Shown here: one piece after another, positions 25,088-32,074 of the stretch
Numbering within the stretch: position 1 is the stretch's first letter
How the letters are laid out: the number at the start of each line of letters is the position of its first letter
NCBI GenBank assembly: GCA_964490275.1
Contig: CAZBBL010000001.1
Location: 1-38,901 of the forward strand
Direction: 5' to 3'
Source of the DNA: JAGBWK01 sp964490275
Lineage (GTDB): Bacteria; Bacteroidota; Bacteroidia; Bacteroidales; Muribaculaceae
Length of the DNA stretch: 38,901 bases
Translations under genes and position numbers: made by a program
The notes under the pieces: generated by a model
Database searches by the model: none
The model's input: only the letters and a program-made list of their open reading frames with translations
Told to the model about the DNA's origin: nothing

Positions 25088-26149
25088 ATGGCTATAATAC
25101 AAACTGCCGGCATCCAATCGCCGCTGCTATCTATTGTCATCACCTGCTACAACGCCTCGGCCTACATCGAGCGCTGCCTCAACAGCGTCGTTGTCGACAA
25201 CGATTGTTCGCGCACCGAAGTGATTTGTGTCGACGACGGTTCGGCCGACAACACTCCGGCGCTGCTGCGCGATTTCGCCTCGCGCTACCCCCAACAAATC
25301 TCACTCATTGCCAAAGAAAATGGCGGTCCGTCGTCGGCGCGCAACGCCGGCATGGACTTGGCCCGCGGTCGCTTCTTGATGTTTATCGACGTCGACGACT
25401 ATATCAATGCCGACACCCTTGTCAAAATCTACGACATCTGCGACGACGCCAACCACCCCGACGTAGCTATCTTCAGCTACAACCGCGTAGCACGCTCGGG
25501 CGTAGCCTCTCAAGTTATCTTCGACGACAAAACCTATACCGACCGCGATTTAGATCTCTTTTTCCGCGTCATCTACGGCAACTTCCACCCCTGGGCTAAA
25601 GTCTACTCCGTCGACTTTCTCAACGGCGCTCGCTACGACAACTCGCTCCGATTCCTCGAAGATTGCCATTTCAATACACTCGTATTCAGCCGTTGCAAGA
25701 AAATCTCAACCTACTCGTTGGTGTTGTACAACTATATTTTCAACGGCCAAAACCTGACGTCGAAATATTATGGCGACTATTTTTGGTACACACTCTCGAC
25801 CAATCGCGACGTGCTTACTCATACCTACGCCAACCTCCAATGCTCCGAGCAATCGCGCCAAGAGCTGTTAGCACAAGCCTACCACGGCTATGCCTTCGAC
25901 ATCCTTATCGAAATCTATAGCATCTATCGCGCCGGCAATCGCCCCAAGCGCCACAAATACAGCCTGTTGAAGGCCATCCTTCGCGACATTCCCCAAATAA
26001 TGCCAATCAACCAATGGCACGCCCAGCTCAACACCGGCATCCCCTCCATTTTCTCTCGACTCACACGCATTCATCCTCGTCTTGGTCACCTATTTCTTTC
26101 GTCCATATTTAGCATTGAACGCATAAAAAAACGCATTTATGGCAAGTAA
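25088..26149 (+). CDS. glycosyltransferase, GT2
   Basis: Family 2 glycosyltransferase of 353 residues. It has LLSIVITCYNASAYIERCL, ICVDDGSADNT, the acceptor loop ENGGPSSARNAGMDLARG and the metal-binding DVDD at 101-104. The C-terminal extension of about 140 residues is rich in Tyr and Arg and has no motif I can name, as is common for capsule and O-antigen GT2 enzymes. It follows a 52-base gap containing a short hairpin (25038-25053) and no recognisable promoter. It overlaps the GT8 gene by 11 bases. Confidence 0.87.
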   Translation: MAIIQTAGIQSPLLSIVITCYNASAYIERCLNSVVVDNDCSRTEVICVDDGSADNTPALLRDFASRYPQQISLIAKENGGPSSARNAGMDLARGRFLMFIDVDDYINADTLVKIYDICDDANHPDVAIFSYNRVARSGVASQVIFDDKTYTDRDLDLFFRVIYGNFHPWAKVYSVDFLNGARYDNSLRFLEDCHFNTLVFSRCKKISTYSLVLYNYIFNGQNLTSKYYGDYFWYTLSTNRDVLTHTYANLQCSEQSRQELLAQAYHGYAFDILIEIYSIYRAGNRPKRHKYSLLKAILRDIPQIMPINQWHAQLNTGIPSIFSRLTRIHPRLGHLFLSSIFSIERIKKRIYGK

Positions 26150-27170
26150 GTCTAACGCTGACAACATAAGCACGTGCATATCTATCGCCATGTGTAGCGA
26201 CAACCGCGGTGTGCCGATGATGCACATGGCGTTGAAATCAATCTTCGACTCCAACCGCGACGAAGAGCTCGACATCAACATCATCACCGACGACATCTCT
26301 CAAGAAAACCGCCAAAAGCTCGACACGCTTGCCGCAGCGTTCAACCGCCACATCTCGATTCACACTATCACGCAACAAGATATCGACAAACTCGACTTGC
26401 CTATTCTTAAAACCTCGAGATGGAACAAATCTGCAGCCTACCGATTCTTGCTACAAGAGCTGCTCCCCAACCTCAACCGCGTCTTATATCTCGACATCGA
26501 CATCATTGTGCGCCGCTCGCTCATGCAAATTTGGACATACGACCTCGGCGACTACGTTTTAGGCGCCGTTACCGAAATAAACTGTTCAAAAGAAATCGAA
26601 CGTATCGGCATCGTCGACAACGCCGACCTTGGCTATATCAATTCCGGCGTGATGCTTATCAACCTCGGTCTTTGGCGACAAATGGATTTAAGCGCCAAAC
26701 TGATTAAGGCTATGGACAACAATGCCGACACTTACCTCTATCCCGACCAAGATGCCATCAACCAACGGCTTTGGAACGACATCAAACGTCTGCCCATGAC
26801 ATTCAACGTCCAATACAACTACTTCACCTTCAGCAACCGAAAAGAGATTTTCCCCGGACAGCTTCAAGTGTTGGCAAACCCGGTGATTATCCACTTCTCT
26901 CGTCCCGAAAAGCCTTGGCATAAGGGGACCTACAACAAATGGTTTAAGCGCGAACTCATACTCCGGTATTGCAACATGGAGCCACACACCGAAGGCCTGA
27001 TGGACTCTGTGCGCTACGAACCGCAAAAAGCCAAGTCCACATTCAGCCAACGCCTGCTGCTAATCTACCTCAAAGCCGGCAGCTTCGTCAAGCAACGTCT
27101 CATACGTATGCACATCTTCCTCGCCCCAAGCTGGAAATTGCAAACCTACGACCCGTTCCCCGACGCCTGA
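26139..27170 (+). CDS. glycosyltransferase, GT8 (RfaJ-like)
   Basis: Family 8 retaining glycosyltransferase of 343 residues, related to lipopolysaccharide alpha-glucosyl/galactosyltransferases. The N-terminal region SIAMCSDNRGVPMMHMALKS, the DxD motif in VLYLDIDIIVRRSL (Asp119, Asp121), NSGVMLINLGLWR and the late metal-binding histidine in IHFSRPEKPW are all present. It uses a UDP-sugar and divalent metal in the cytoplasm. The start overlaps the upstream gene by 11 bases. This is the last gene of the polysaccharide locus in this window; a strong hairpin follows at 27212-27253. Confidence 0.88.
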   Translation: MASKSNADNISTCISIAMCSDNRGVPMMHMALKSIFDSNRDEELDINIITDDISQENRQKLDTLAAAFNRHISIHTITQQDIDKLDLPILKTSRWNKSAAYRFLLQELLPNLNRVLYLDIDIIVRRSLMQIWTYDLGDYVLGAVTEINCSKEIERIGIVDNADLGYINSGVMLINLGLWRQMDLSAKLIKAMDNNADTYLYPDQDAINQRLWNDIKRLPMTFNVQYNYFTFSNRKEIFPGQLQVLANPVIIHFSRPEKPWHKGTYNKWFKRELILRYCNMEPHTEGLMDSVRYEPQKAKSTFSQRLLLIYLKAGSFVKQRLIRMHIFLAPSWKLQTYDPFPDA

Positions 27171-27211
27171 CATCCCTCCCCACAAGCACCATCATCTATC
27201 GCTATATATCA

Positions 27212-27253
27212 ACGACCAAGGGCAGCGCCAACCATAGCGCTGCCCTTGGTCGT
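27212..27253. terminator. 17-bp perfect inverted repeat between converging genes
   Basis: A 17-base stem (27212-27228 with 27237-27253) and an 8-base loop lie between the stop of the GT8 gene and the stop of the converging DUF4831 gene. The stem is GC-rich (it contains GGGCAGCGC). No long T run follows on either strand, so intrinsic termination is inferred from position and stability; it could serve both directions. Confidence 0.75.
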
Positions 27254-27271
27254 TTATGGGGTAATCTATTG

Positions 27272-28363
27272 TTATTGCGCAGCTACCGTTGCCGGACCGG
27301 TGGTAGCAATAGCGCCGGTGGCCGGGTTGAAAATCAAATAGATAGGCGCTTTGCGGTCGGTGAAGCTTGCCGGATTCATGCCGTAGACCACACCAAGTTG
27401 CGACAACTCTACTTCGCTGCTCGCCAACGTGCGGCCTTGCGAAGTGATATCTATACGAGCCTTGCCGGGGATGCAATATGCCACGCCCCCTTTGGGGAAT
27501 GGCAGCGGCGTACCCTTGTCGGTCAGTGGCAGCTCGCCACGCTCGGTTTCGGTCATCGACATATATACCGGGAAGCCCGATAGGTCATTTGAACCGGTGA
27601 TACCGTTGACAGCCGAAATGCGAGCAATCACATAGTCGGCCACGTCGCCGTCGGGCATATACGTGAAGGTGCGCACATCGGTGCTTACCGACGTGGTGCC
27701 AACAAACATCGCCATCAGAGCTTGCTCTTGAGCATTGATATTGTCCATGACGATTTTCATAGCCTGACCGTCGGGGGGCATCACATCAGCCTGACCGGTG
27801 ATGAGGTCGGTGCGGCTTTGACGAAGGTTGTAAATCTGTTGAGCTGCCAGCTCGGCCCTCTTGGCCGACGAATTGCTTTGCAACATCTCCTCGGTGATTA
27901 CCTGGCGGGCAGCATCGGTCTCCAAGGGCGTCGGCTCGGCCTTCTTGGCTTGAGGCAGAGCCACCGCAGCGGGCTGATAAGTGCGCTCGGTATTGATAGC
28001 CAACGGCAAATTATCGTCGCCGACGACGAGATATGGCGCATAGCCACCTTTGAGCGTCACCAAATAGCGCTGCTCTTGATCGGCAACACCGTGAGTAGTC
28101 ACCGTAGCCGACACGATATCGGCCGTAACCGACGGCGCCGTTATCGGATTGTCGATATTGAGATATTTCTTGGCATATTTATAAAACTCGCCGGGCTGAC
28201 GCACGGTGATTTGCGCTTCGATAGTGACATCGACGGCAGTTTTTGGCAGCGTATAGACGACGCCATAGTCGTTGGCCTTCGACGCAGCCAATTGCTTGGT
28301 TGATTGCGCCGTAGCACCAATAGCGACGACTGCCAAAGCCGACATTATCAGTAGTCTTTTCAT
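27272..28363 (-). CDS. DUF4831 family exported protein
   Basis: Protein of about 363 residues with a signal peptide (MKRLLIMSALAVVAIGATAQ). The following segment NDYGVVYTLPKTAVDVTIEA and the later GGVAYCIPGKARIDI together with APIYLIFNP match what I know of the Bacteroidetes DUF4831 family, whose function is not established. It is probably periplasmic or surface exposed. I start at the ATG whose codon ends at 28363; the frame extends to 28417 with no signal-like sequence. It is 22 bases downstream of nnr on the same strand and probably in one transcript. Confidence 0.78.
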   Translation of the reverse strand: MKRLLIMSALAVVAIGATAQSTKQLAASKANDYGVVYTLPKTAVDVTIEAQITVRQPGEFYKYAKKYLNIDNPITAPSVTADIVSATVTTHGVADQEQRYLVTLKGGYAPYLVVGDDNLPLAINTERTYQPAAVALPQAKKAEPTPLETDAARQVITEEMLQSNSSAKRAELAAQQIYNLRQSRTDLITGQADVMPPDGQAMKIVMDNINAQEQALMAMFVGTTSVSTDVRTFTYMPDGDVADYVIARISAVNGITGSNDLSGFPVYMSMTETERGELPLTDKGTPLPFPKGGVAYCIPGKARIDITSQGRTLASSEVELSQLGVVYGMNPASFTDRKAPIYLIFNPATGAIATTGPATVAAQ

Positions 28364-28385
28364 ATATAGCAATAGTCGAGAATGT

Positions 28386-29906
28386 TTAGTTGGGTTCCAT
28401 GATAGCCTTGATGGCACGGCCTACATTGTCGGCGATATCGCCGGCGGTAGTGCCGTAGGTGCCATGATCTTCAGCTGCCAACTGGCCGGCCAAGCCATGC
28501 ACATAGACACCAATCAGCGCAGCCGTCTCGGGCGGATAGCCCTGAGCGAGCATACCGGCAATGACACCGGTAAGCACGTCGCCACTGCCACACGTAGCCA
28601 TAGCCGGTGTGCCCGACGAATTAAACAATATTTTGCCGTCGGGACGTACCAGCGCCGTGTAGTGGCTCTTCAAAACTATCAAGATATTGTATTGACGCGC
28701 CATCTCTACAGCCTTGCGCAAGCGAGCTTCGTCGCCGGCGTGCGAGCCAAACAAGCGGTCAAACTCTCCGGCATGGGGCGTGATAATCGACAATACCGGT
28801 ATCAGATTGAGCAACGACGGCTTCGAGGCAATACAATTCAACGCATCGGCGTCGAGAATCACCGGAGTCTTGGTCGTCGACAAAAACTCCTCAAGCGCAC
28901 GTATCGTTTGCTCTCTCACACCGATACCCGGGCCGATAGCCACTGCGTCGTAGTGGCGCGAAGGCTGTATGCGCTCGATGACCAGCTCACCGGGATTGTG
29001 GCTAAAAAGCGCCTCAGGCACAGCCGTTTGCAAGATATTAAAGCCACATTTGGGCGACTCTACCGTCACCTTACCGGCTCCGGCACGCAGCGCACCGCGC
29101 GTTGCCAGCAGCGCCGCTCCCATCATGCCATAGCTGCCGGCATAAATGATAGCCGACCCATAATTGGCCTTCGTTGAAAACGGTTTGCGAGGCTTCAAAT
29201 AGCGATAGACGTCGATATCCTCCACCAAATAAAAACGCGAACGGATATCGGCCGTAGCGGCTTTGCTCAAGCCGATGTCGACAGTCTTCCACTCACCGAT
29301 AAGCTCGGCATTGTCTGATATGAAAAACGACAGACGCGGAAACTGCACTGCCATCGTCAGCGTTGCGTGAACCACATCGCGGCTTATCAGCGTCGGATTC
29401 CAATCGCCGGCCAAGCCCGAAGGTATATCTATCGACACAACCGTAGCGTGAGCCTCATTGATACGCTGCACCAGGTAGCTAAACCCACCCTTCAACGGTT
29501 CGCGCAGCCCCGATCCAAACAATCCGTCGATAATCAGCAAATTGCGCTGCAAATCGGGCATCATACAATTGTCGATTACCTCGGTCATACCTACTTGCGG
29601 CATATCGCGCAACATATCGCGACACGCTGCACACTCGGTCGACAACTTATTGCCCCCGATATTAAACAAGTAGACGTGGCATCTGAAACCCTGCTCGGCA
29701 AGCAATCGCGTCACCGCCAGAGCGTCGGCGCCATTATTGCCCGGCCCGGCAAACACCATCACCGGCTTCGACGGACGCCACCGCGCCTGTATCTCGGCTG
29801 CGACAGCCTCGGCCACGCGCTCTATTAGCTCCATCGCCGACACTCCATCGTTCTCGATTGTATATTTGTCAATCTGACGTATCTCGTTGGTCGTAAATAT
29901 CTTCAT
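28386..29906 (-). CDS. nnr: bifunctional NAD(P)H-hydrate epimerase/dehydratase
   Basis: Metabolite-repair enzyme of 506 residues that epimerises and dehydrates damaged NAD(P)HX. The N-terminal YjeF_N domain (about 1-215) begins MKIFTTNEIRQIDKYTI and has GPGNNGADAL at 54-63. The C-terminal ribokinase-like domain (about 225-505) shows AIGPGIG, LDADALN, ITPHAGEFDRL and GSGDVLTGVIAG (from 440) for ADP-dependent dehydration. Length and order fit the full bifunctional protein. The start at 29906 is supported by the conserved N-terminus and by a promoter at 29961-29991; an in-frame upstream ATG at 29963 would lie within the promoter. Confidence 0.92.
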   Translation of the reverse strand: MKIFTTNEIRQIDKYTIENDGVSAMELIERVAEAVAAEIQARWRPSKPVMVFAGPGNNGADALAVTRLLAEQGFRCHVYLFNIGGNKLSTECAACRDMLRDMPQVGMTEVIDNCMMPDLQRNLLIIDGLFGSGLREPLKGGFSYLVQRINEAHATVVSIDIPSGLAGDWNPTLISRDVVHATLTMAVQFPRLSFFISDNAELIGEWKTVDIGLSKAATADIRSRFYLVEDIDVYRYLKPRKPFSTKANYGSAIIYAGSYGMMGAALLATRGALRAGAGKVTVESPKCGFNILQTAVPEALFSHNPGELVIERIQPSRHYDAVAIGPGIGVREQTIRALEEFLSTTKTPVILDADALNCIASKPSLLNLIPVLSIITPHAGEFDRLFGSHAGDEARLRKAVEMARQYNILIVLKSHYTALVRPDGKILFNSSGTPAMATCGSGDVLTGVIAGMLAQGYPPETAALIGVYVHGLAGQLAAEDHGTYGTTAGDIADNVGRAIKAIMEPN

Positions 29907-29960
29907 ATTATTGTTTTTCTGCGATAGCAAATCCTTTACTTGCCCTCCGCAATGAAAATC

Positions 29961-29991
29961 CAAAATTACAGATTTTTTTGGTGTTCACAAA
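29961..29991 (-). promoter_or_regulatory. Bacteroidetes-type promoter for nnr
   Basis: On the minus strand a perfect -7 element TAATTTTG (complement of 29961-29968) is preceded, after a 19-base spacer, by a TTTG -33 element (complement of 29988-29991). Transcription would begin about 50 bases before the nnr ATG. Confidence 0.75.
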
Positions 29992-30009
29992 AAAACTTAG
30001 CCTATTATC

Positions 30010-30040
30010 TTTCATCTCTCGAAATCATTCGCTAATTTTG
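30010..30040 (+). promoter_or_regulatory. Bacteroidetes-type promoter for hpt
   Basis: A -7 element TAATTTTG at 30033-30040 lies 17 bases before the hpt ATG, with a TTTC -33-like box at 30010-30013 and a 19-base spacer. It diverges from the nnr promoter, the two being about 40 bases apart. Confidence 0.65.
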
Positions 30041-30056
30041 CACAAATTTTCAGACG

Positions 30057-30602
30057 ATGAAACAAGTGACCTACAACGGGCTCACATTTGAGCCATACAT
30101 TGAACGCGAGAAAATCGACAACCGTATCAAAGTGCTCGCCGAGCAAATCAAACACGACTGCGCCGGCAAAAAGCCACTGTTTTTATGCGTCCTCAACGGT
30201 GCTTTCCCATTTGCTGCCGACCTCTTCCGCGCCGTCGACATCGACGCCGAAATCTCCTTCATCCGCCTCAAAAGCTACGAAGGTATGGGCTCTACCGGAG
30301 TCGTAAAAGAAGTTATCGGCCTTAGCGAAGACATCAAAGACCGCACCGTCATCGTTGTCGAAGACATCGTTGACACCGGCAACACCATCCAACGCCTGTT
30401 GCAAACCCTCAACGCTCATCAACCCGCCGAAATCAAAGTAGCTACCCTGCTGTTTAAGCCCGAAGCTCTTCAAGTCGACGTCAAACCCGACTACGTAGGT
30501 TTCGAAATCCCCTCCAAATTTATCATCGGATTCGGCCTCGACCTCGACGGCATGGCTCGCAACCTCCCCGACATCTACGCTCTCAAAGAGAACAAAGACT
30601 AA
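30057..30602 (+). CDS. hpt: hypoxanthine phosphoribosyltransferase
   Basis: Purine-salvage enzyme of 181 residues converting hypoxanthine/guanine and PRPP to IMP/GMP. The PRPP-binding motif VIVVEDIVDTGNT occupies 98-110. FLCVLNGAFPFAADL gives the first loop and the ELDGMARNLPDIY-like end (here DLDGMARNLPDIY) the nucleobase region. Length is normal for bacterial Hpt. It is transcribed from its own promoter at 30010-30040 with a very short leader. A 141-base gap with no obvious terminator separates it from adk. Confidence 0.92.
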   Translation: MKQVTYNGLTFEPYIEREKIDNRIKVLAEQIKHDCAGKKPLFLCVLNGAFPFAADLFRAVDIDAEISFIRLKSYEGMGSTGVVKEVIGLSEDIKDRTVIVVEDIVDTGNTIQRLLQTLNAHQPAEIKVATLLFKPEALQVDVKPDYVGFEIPSKFIIGFGLDLDGMARNLPDIYALKENKD

Positions 30603-30743
30603 TCTCCCTCCCCATTGCGACCAAACCATCAATACCCTAAAGCATGATACCGTCGGAAAACTGCTTACCACCACTGCCGACTCCGCGTCGCCGTGGCCAA
30701 AAATCAGTTTAATATTGCATCTATTTTAACCCGACACTCAATT

Positions 30744-31319
30744 ATGATTAATATTGTCATCTTCGGTGCCCCCGGTAGCGGCAAAGGCACACAAAGCGAA
30801 ATCCTCATCGAAAAATACGGCCTGTTTCATATCTCCACAGGCGACCTGCTGCGCGGTCACATCAAAAACGGCACCGAACTCGGACGCATCGCCGACTCTT
30901 ACATCTCTAAAGGCCAACTCATCCCCGACCAACTGATGTTTGACATCCTTGCCGACGTCATCGACGCAAACACCGCTACCGCCAAAGGTTTCATCCTCGA
31001 CGGTTTCCCCCGCACAATCAACCAAGCCGAAGAACTCAAAAAATTCTTCAACCAACGTGGCCTCAAAATCAACGCTGTAGTTGGCCTCGAAGTACCCGAG
31101 CAAGAACTCATCGACCGCCTCATCAAACGTGGCGAGCAATCAGGTCGTAGCGACGACAATCTCGAGACTATCACAAAACGCCTCGACGTATATCACAACC
31201 AAACTCTCCCCATACGCGAATTTTACGTCAACGAAGGTTGCTACTGCCCCATCCACGCTACAGGCTCAATCGACGAAATCTTCGGCCGCATCGCCTCAGC
31301 CATCGACGCCCGCATCTAA
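30744..31319 (+). CDS. adk: adenylate kinase
   Basis: Adenylate kinase of 191 residues interconverting ATP, AMP and ADP. The P-loop GAPGSGKGT is at 8-16, followed by HISTGDLLR, the AMP-binding ILDGFPRT segment and the lid region RGEQSGRSDDN, which is the short, non-zinc lid type. I use the ATG at 30744; an upstream in-frame start at 30693 would precede a possible -7 element (TAATATTG near 30709, one mismatch to TAnnTTTG). A hairpin terminator follows at 31352-31383. Confidence 0.93.
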   Translation: MINIVIFGAPGSGKGTQSEILIEKYGLFHISTGDLLRGHIKNGTELGRIADSYISKGQLIPDQLMFDILADVIDANTATAKGFILDGFPRTINQAEELKKFFNQRGLKINAVVGLEVPEQELIDRLIKRGEQSGRSDDNLETITKRLDVYHNQTLPIREFYVNEGCYCPIHATGSIDEIFGRIASAIDARI

Positions 31320-31351
31320 TCTCGCATCATCCCAATCCATCAACCACATAC

Positions 31352-31383
31352 AAGCGCCGTCCCGCCATCCCGGGTCGGCGCTT
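31352..31383 (+). terminator. hairpin terminator after adk
   Basis: Stem AAGCGCCG (31352-31359) pairs with CGGCGCTT (31376-31383); after a T:T mismatch the stem continues with CCCG/CGGG around a 6-base loop. It lies 32 bases after the adk stop. The T run after it is poor, so this is a probable call. Confidence 0.6.
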
Positions 31384-31407
31384 CGCATTTCAAAACACCA
31401 ACCTTAT

Positions 31408-31429
31408 TGTAGGGCGAAATTTATTTTCG
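31408..31429 (+). repeat. interspersed palindromic repeat, copy 1 (degenerate)
   Basis: Begins TGTAGGGCGAAAT and continues with a TTTATTTTCG arm. Compared with copy 2 it has lost one G and has a degenerate second arm, so the palindrome is imperfect. Confidence 0.65.
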
Positions 31430-31485
31430 TTGACGCATCCACTATTAATGAAGCCGTCGTCGCCAGACAAAGATACCGCCATGTT

Positions 31486-31510
31486 TGTAGGGGCGAAATT
31501 CATTTCGCCC
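31486..31510 (+). repeat. interspersed palindromic repeat, copy 2 (intact)
   Basis: TGTAGG leads into the palindrome GGGCGAAAT-TC-ATTTCGCCC, with a perfect 9-base stem. This kind of short mobile-looking unit, REP-like, is typical of intergenic regions. Confidence 0.7.
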
Positions 31511-31563
31511 GCCACCATCAAACGCCTATAATCCAAACTATTATCGTCGCTCACGCGACTCTC

Positions 31564-31588
31564 GGGCGAAATAAATCACGCCCCTACA
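31564..31588 (-). repeat. interspersed palindromic repeat, copy 3 (reverse orientation)
   Basis: Reads on the minus strand as TGTAGGGGCG, a divergent centre, and TTTATTTCGCCC. It is inverted relative to copy 2 about 55 bases away, so copies 2 and 3 could also pair in single-stranded form. Confidence 0.65.
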
Positions 31589-31590
31589 TC

Positions 31591-31622
31591 ATGGCCGCAA
31601 GTCTTATGCGACTTGCGGCCAT
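31591..31622. repeat. perfect 13-bp inverted repeat
   Basis: ATGGCCGCAAGTC at 31591-31603 and its exact complement at 31610-31622 enclose a 6-base loop. No T run follows on either strand. It abuts copy 3 of the repeat and the terminator at 31629; it may be part of a composite repeat or help block read-through. Confidence 0.65.
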
Positions 31623-31628
31623 GGCGAT

Positions 31629-31660
31629 AAAAAAACCGGACATCCTGAGGACGTCCGGTC
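31629..31660 (-). terminator. intrinsic terminator of the small lipoprotein gene
   Basis: On the minus strand the stem ACCGGAC/GTCCGGT (31653-31659 with 31635-31641), extended inward with one mismatch, is followed by a run of seven T residues (complement of 31629-31635). It lies about 25 bases after the stop of the lipoprotein gene. Confidence 0.85.
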
Positions 31661-31685
31661 TTTATTAGCTTGTCTTGACTCGCTA

Positions 31686-31910
31686 TTAAGCTTGAGCGGG
31701 AGCTTCCTCTGCGGGAGCTTCAGCGTTTTCAGCTTGCTCTTCAGCGGGAGCAGCTTCTTCAGCAACTTCTTCAACGGGAGCAGCAGCTTCTTCAGCAACT
31801 TCTTCAGTAGCTTCAGCAGGAGTAGCTTCTTCAACGTTAGTATCAGCTTTTTTGCAAGATACCATTGCTACACATGCGAGAACAGCGAGTGATAAAAATA
31901 CTTTTTTCAT
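31686..31910 (-). CDS. small Ala/Glu-rich lipoprotein
   Basis: Protein of 74 residues with a lipoprotein signal: MKKVFLSLAVLACVAMVSC, lipobox MVSC with Cys19. The mature part is a low-complexity, highly acidic tail built of EEVAEEAA- and EEAPA-like units, part of which is a 33-base tandem DNA repeat. No catalytic motif is present; similar small acidic lipoproteins occur in Bacteroidales, with no function I can name. A strong promoter (31961-31990) and terminator suggest an abundantly expressed single-gene transcript. The low-complexity repeat also leaves two other frames open, which I treat as shadows. Confidence 0.85.
   Translation of the reverse strand: MKKVFLSLAVLACVAMVSCKKADTNVEEATPAEATEEVAEEAAAPVEEVAEEAAPAEEQAENAEAPAEEAPAQA
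31751..31806 (-). repeat. 33-bp period tandem repeat in lipoprotein gene
   Basis: A 23-base unit at 31751-31773 recurs exactly at 31784-31806, with a 33-base period. It encodes the EEVAEEAA-type repeat (11 residues per unit) of the small lipoprotein. Length change by slippage would keep the frame. Confidence 0.8.
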
Positions 31911-31960
31911 TTTTGTAAGAATTTAATAATAAAACAATAATTTGTGCTTCAAAAACGCTA

Positions 31961-31990
31961 CAAAGTTAGGCAAATTTTTTTGTATGCAAA
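31961..31990 (-). promoter_or_regulatory. Bacteroidetes-type promoter for small lipoprotein
   Basis: On the minus strand a perfect -7 element TAACTTTG (complement of 31961-31968) follows TTTG (complement of 31987-31990) after an 18-base, A-rich spacer. The start codon is about 50 bases downstream. The spacer is one base shorter than the usual 19. Confidence 0.75.
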
Positions 31991-32074
31991 TATTTTTTGA
32001 GATTTTTTTTGTTTAATATTTGCCAAAAGGGCTTACAAACCTATCTATCAGCGTATTATAGTGTGAATTTTATC

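Larger units (their letters stand above)
31320..31685. other. gene-free region with repeats and terminators
   Basis: The only stretch longer than 300 bases without a gene. It holds the adk terminator, three copies of a short GGGCGAAAT-containing repeat, one perfect 13-base inverted repeat and a minus-strand terminator for the small lipoprotein gene. Open frames through it are short and lack any recognisable protein. Confidence 0.75.

Noticed and set aside
1..27170. Invertible promoter or recombinase controlling the locus
   Set aside because: No inverted repeats flanking a promoter and no recombinase gene were seen in the window; it may lie upstream.
28272..29177. 301-codon open frame on the plus strand
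   Set aside because: Antisense to nnr, which has all family motifs; the product shows no recognisable domain.
31408..31588. CRISPR array
   Set aside because: Only three irregularly spaced copies in mixed orientation, no uniform spacers and no cas genes.
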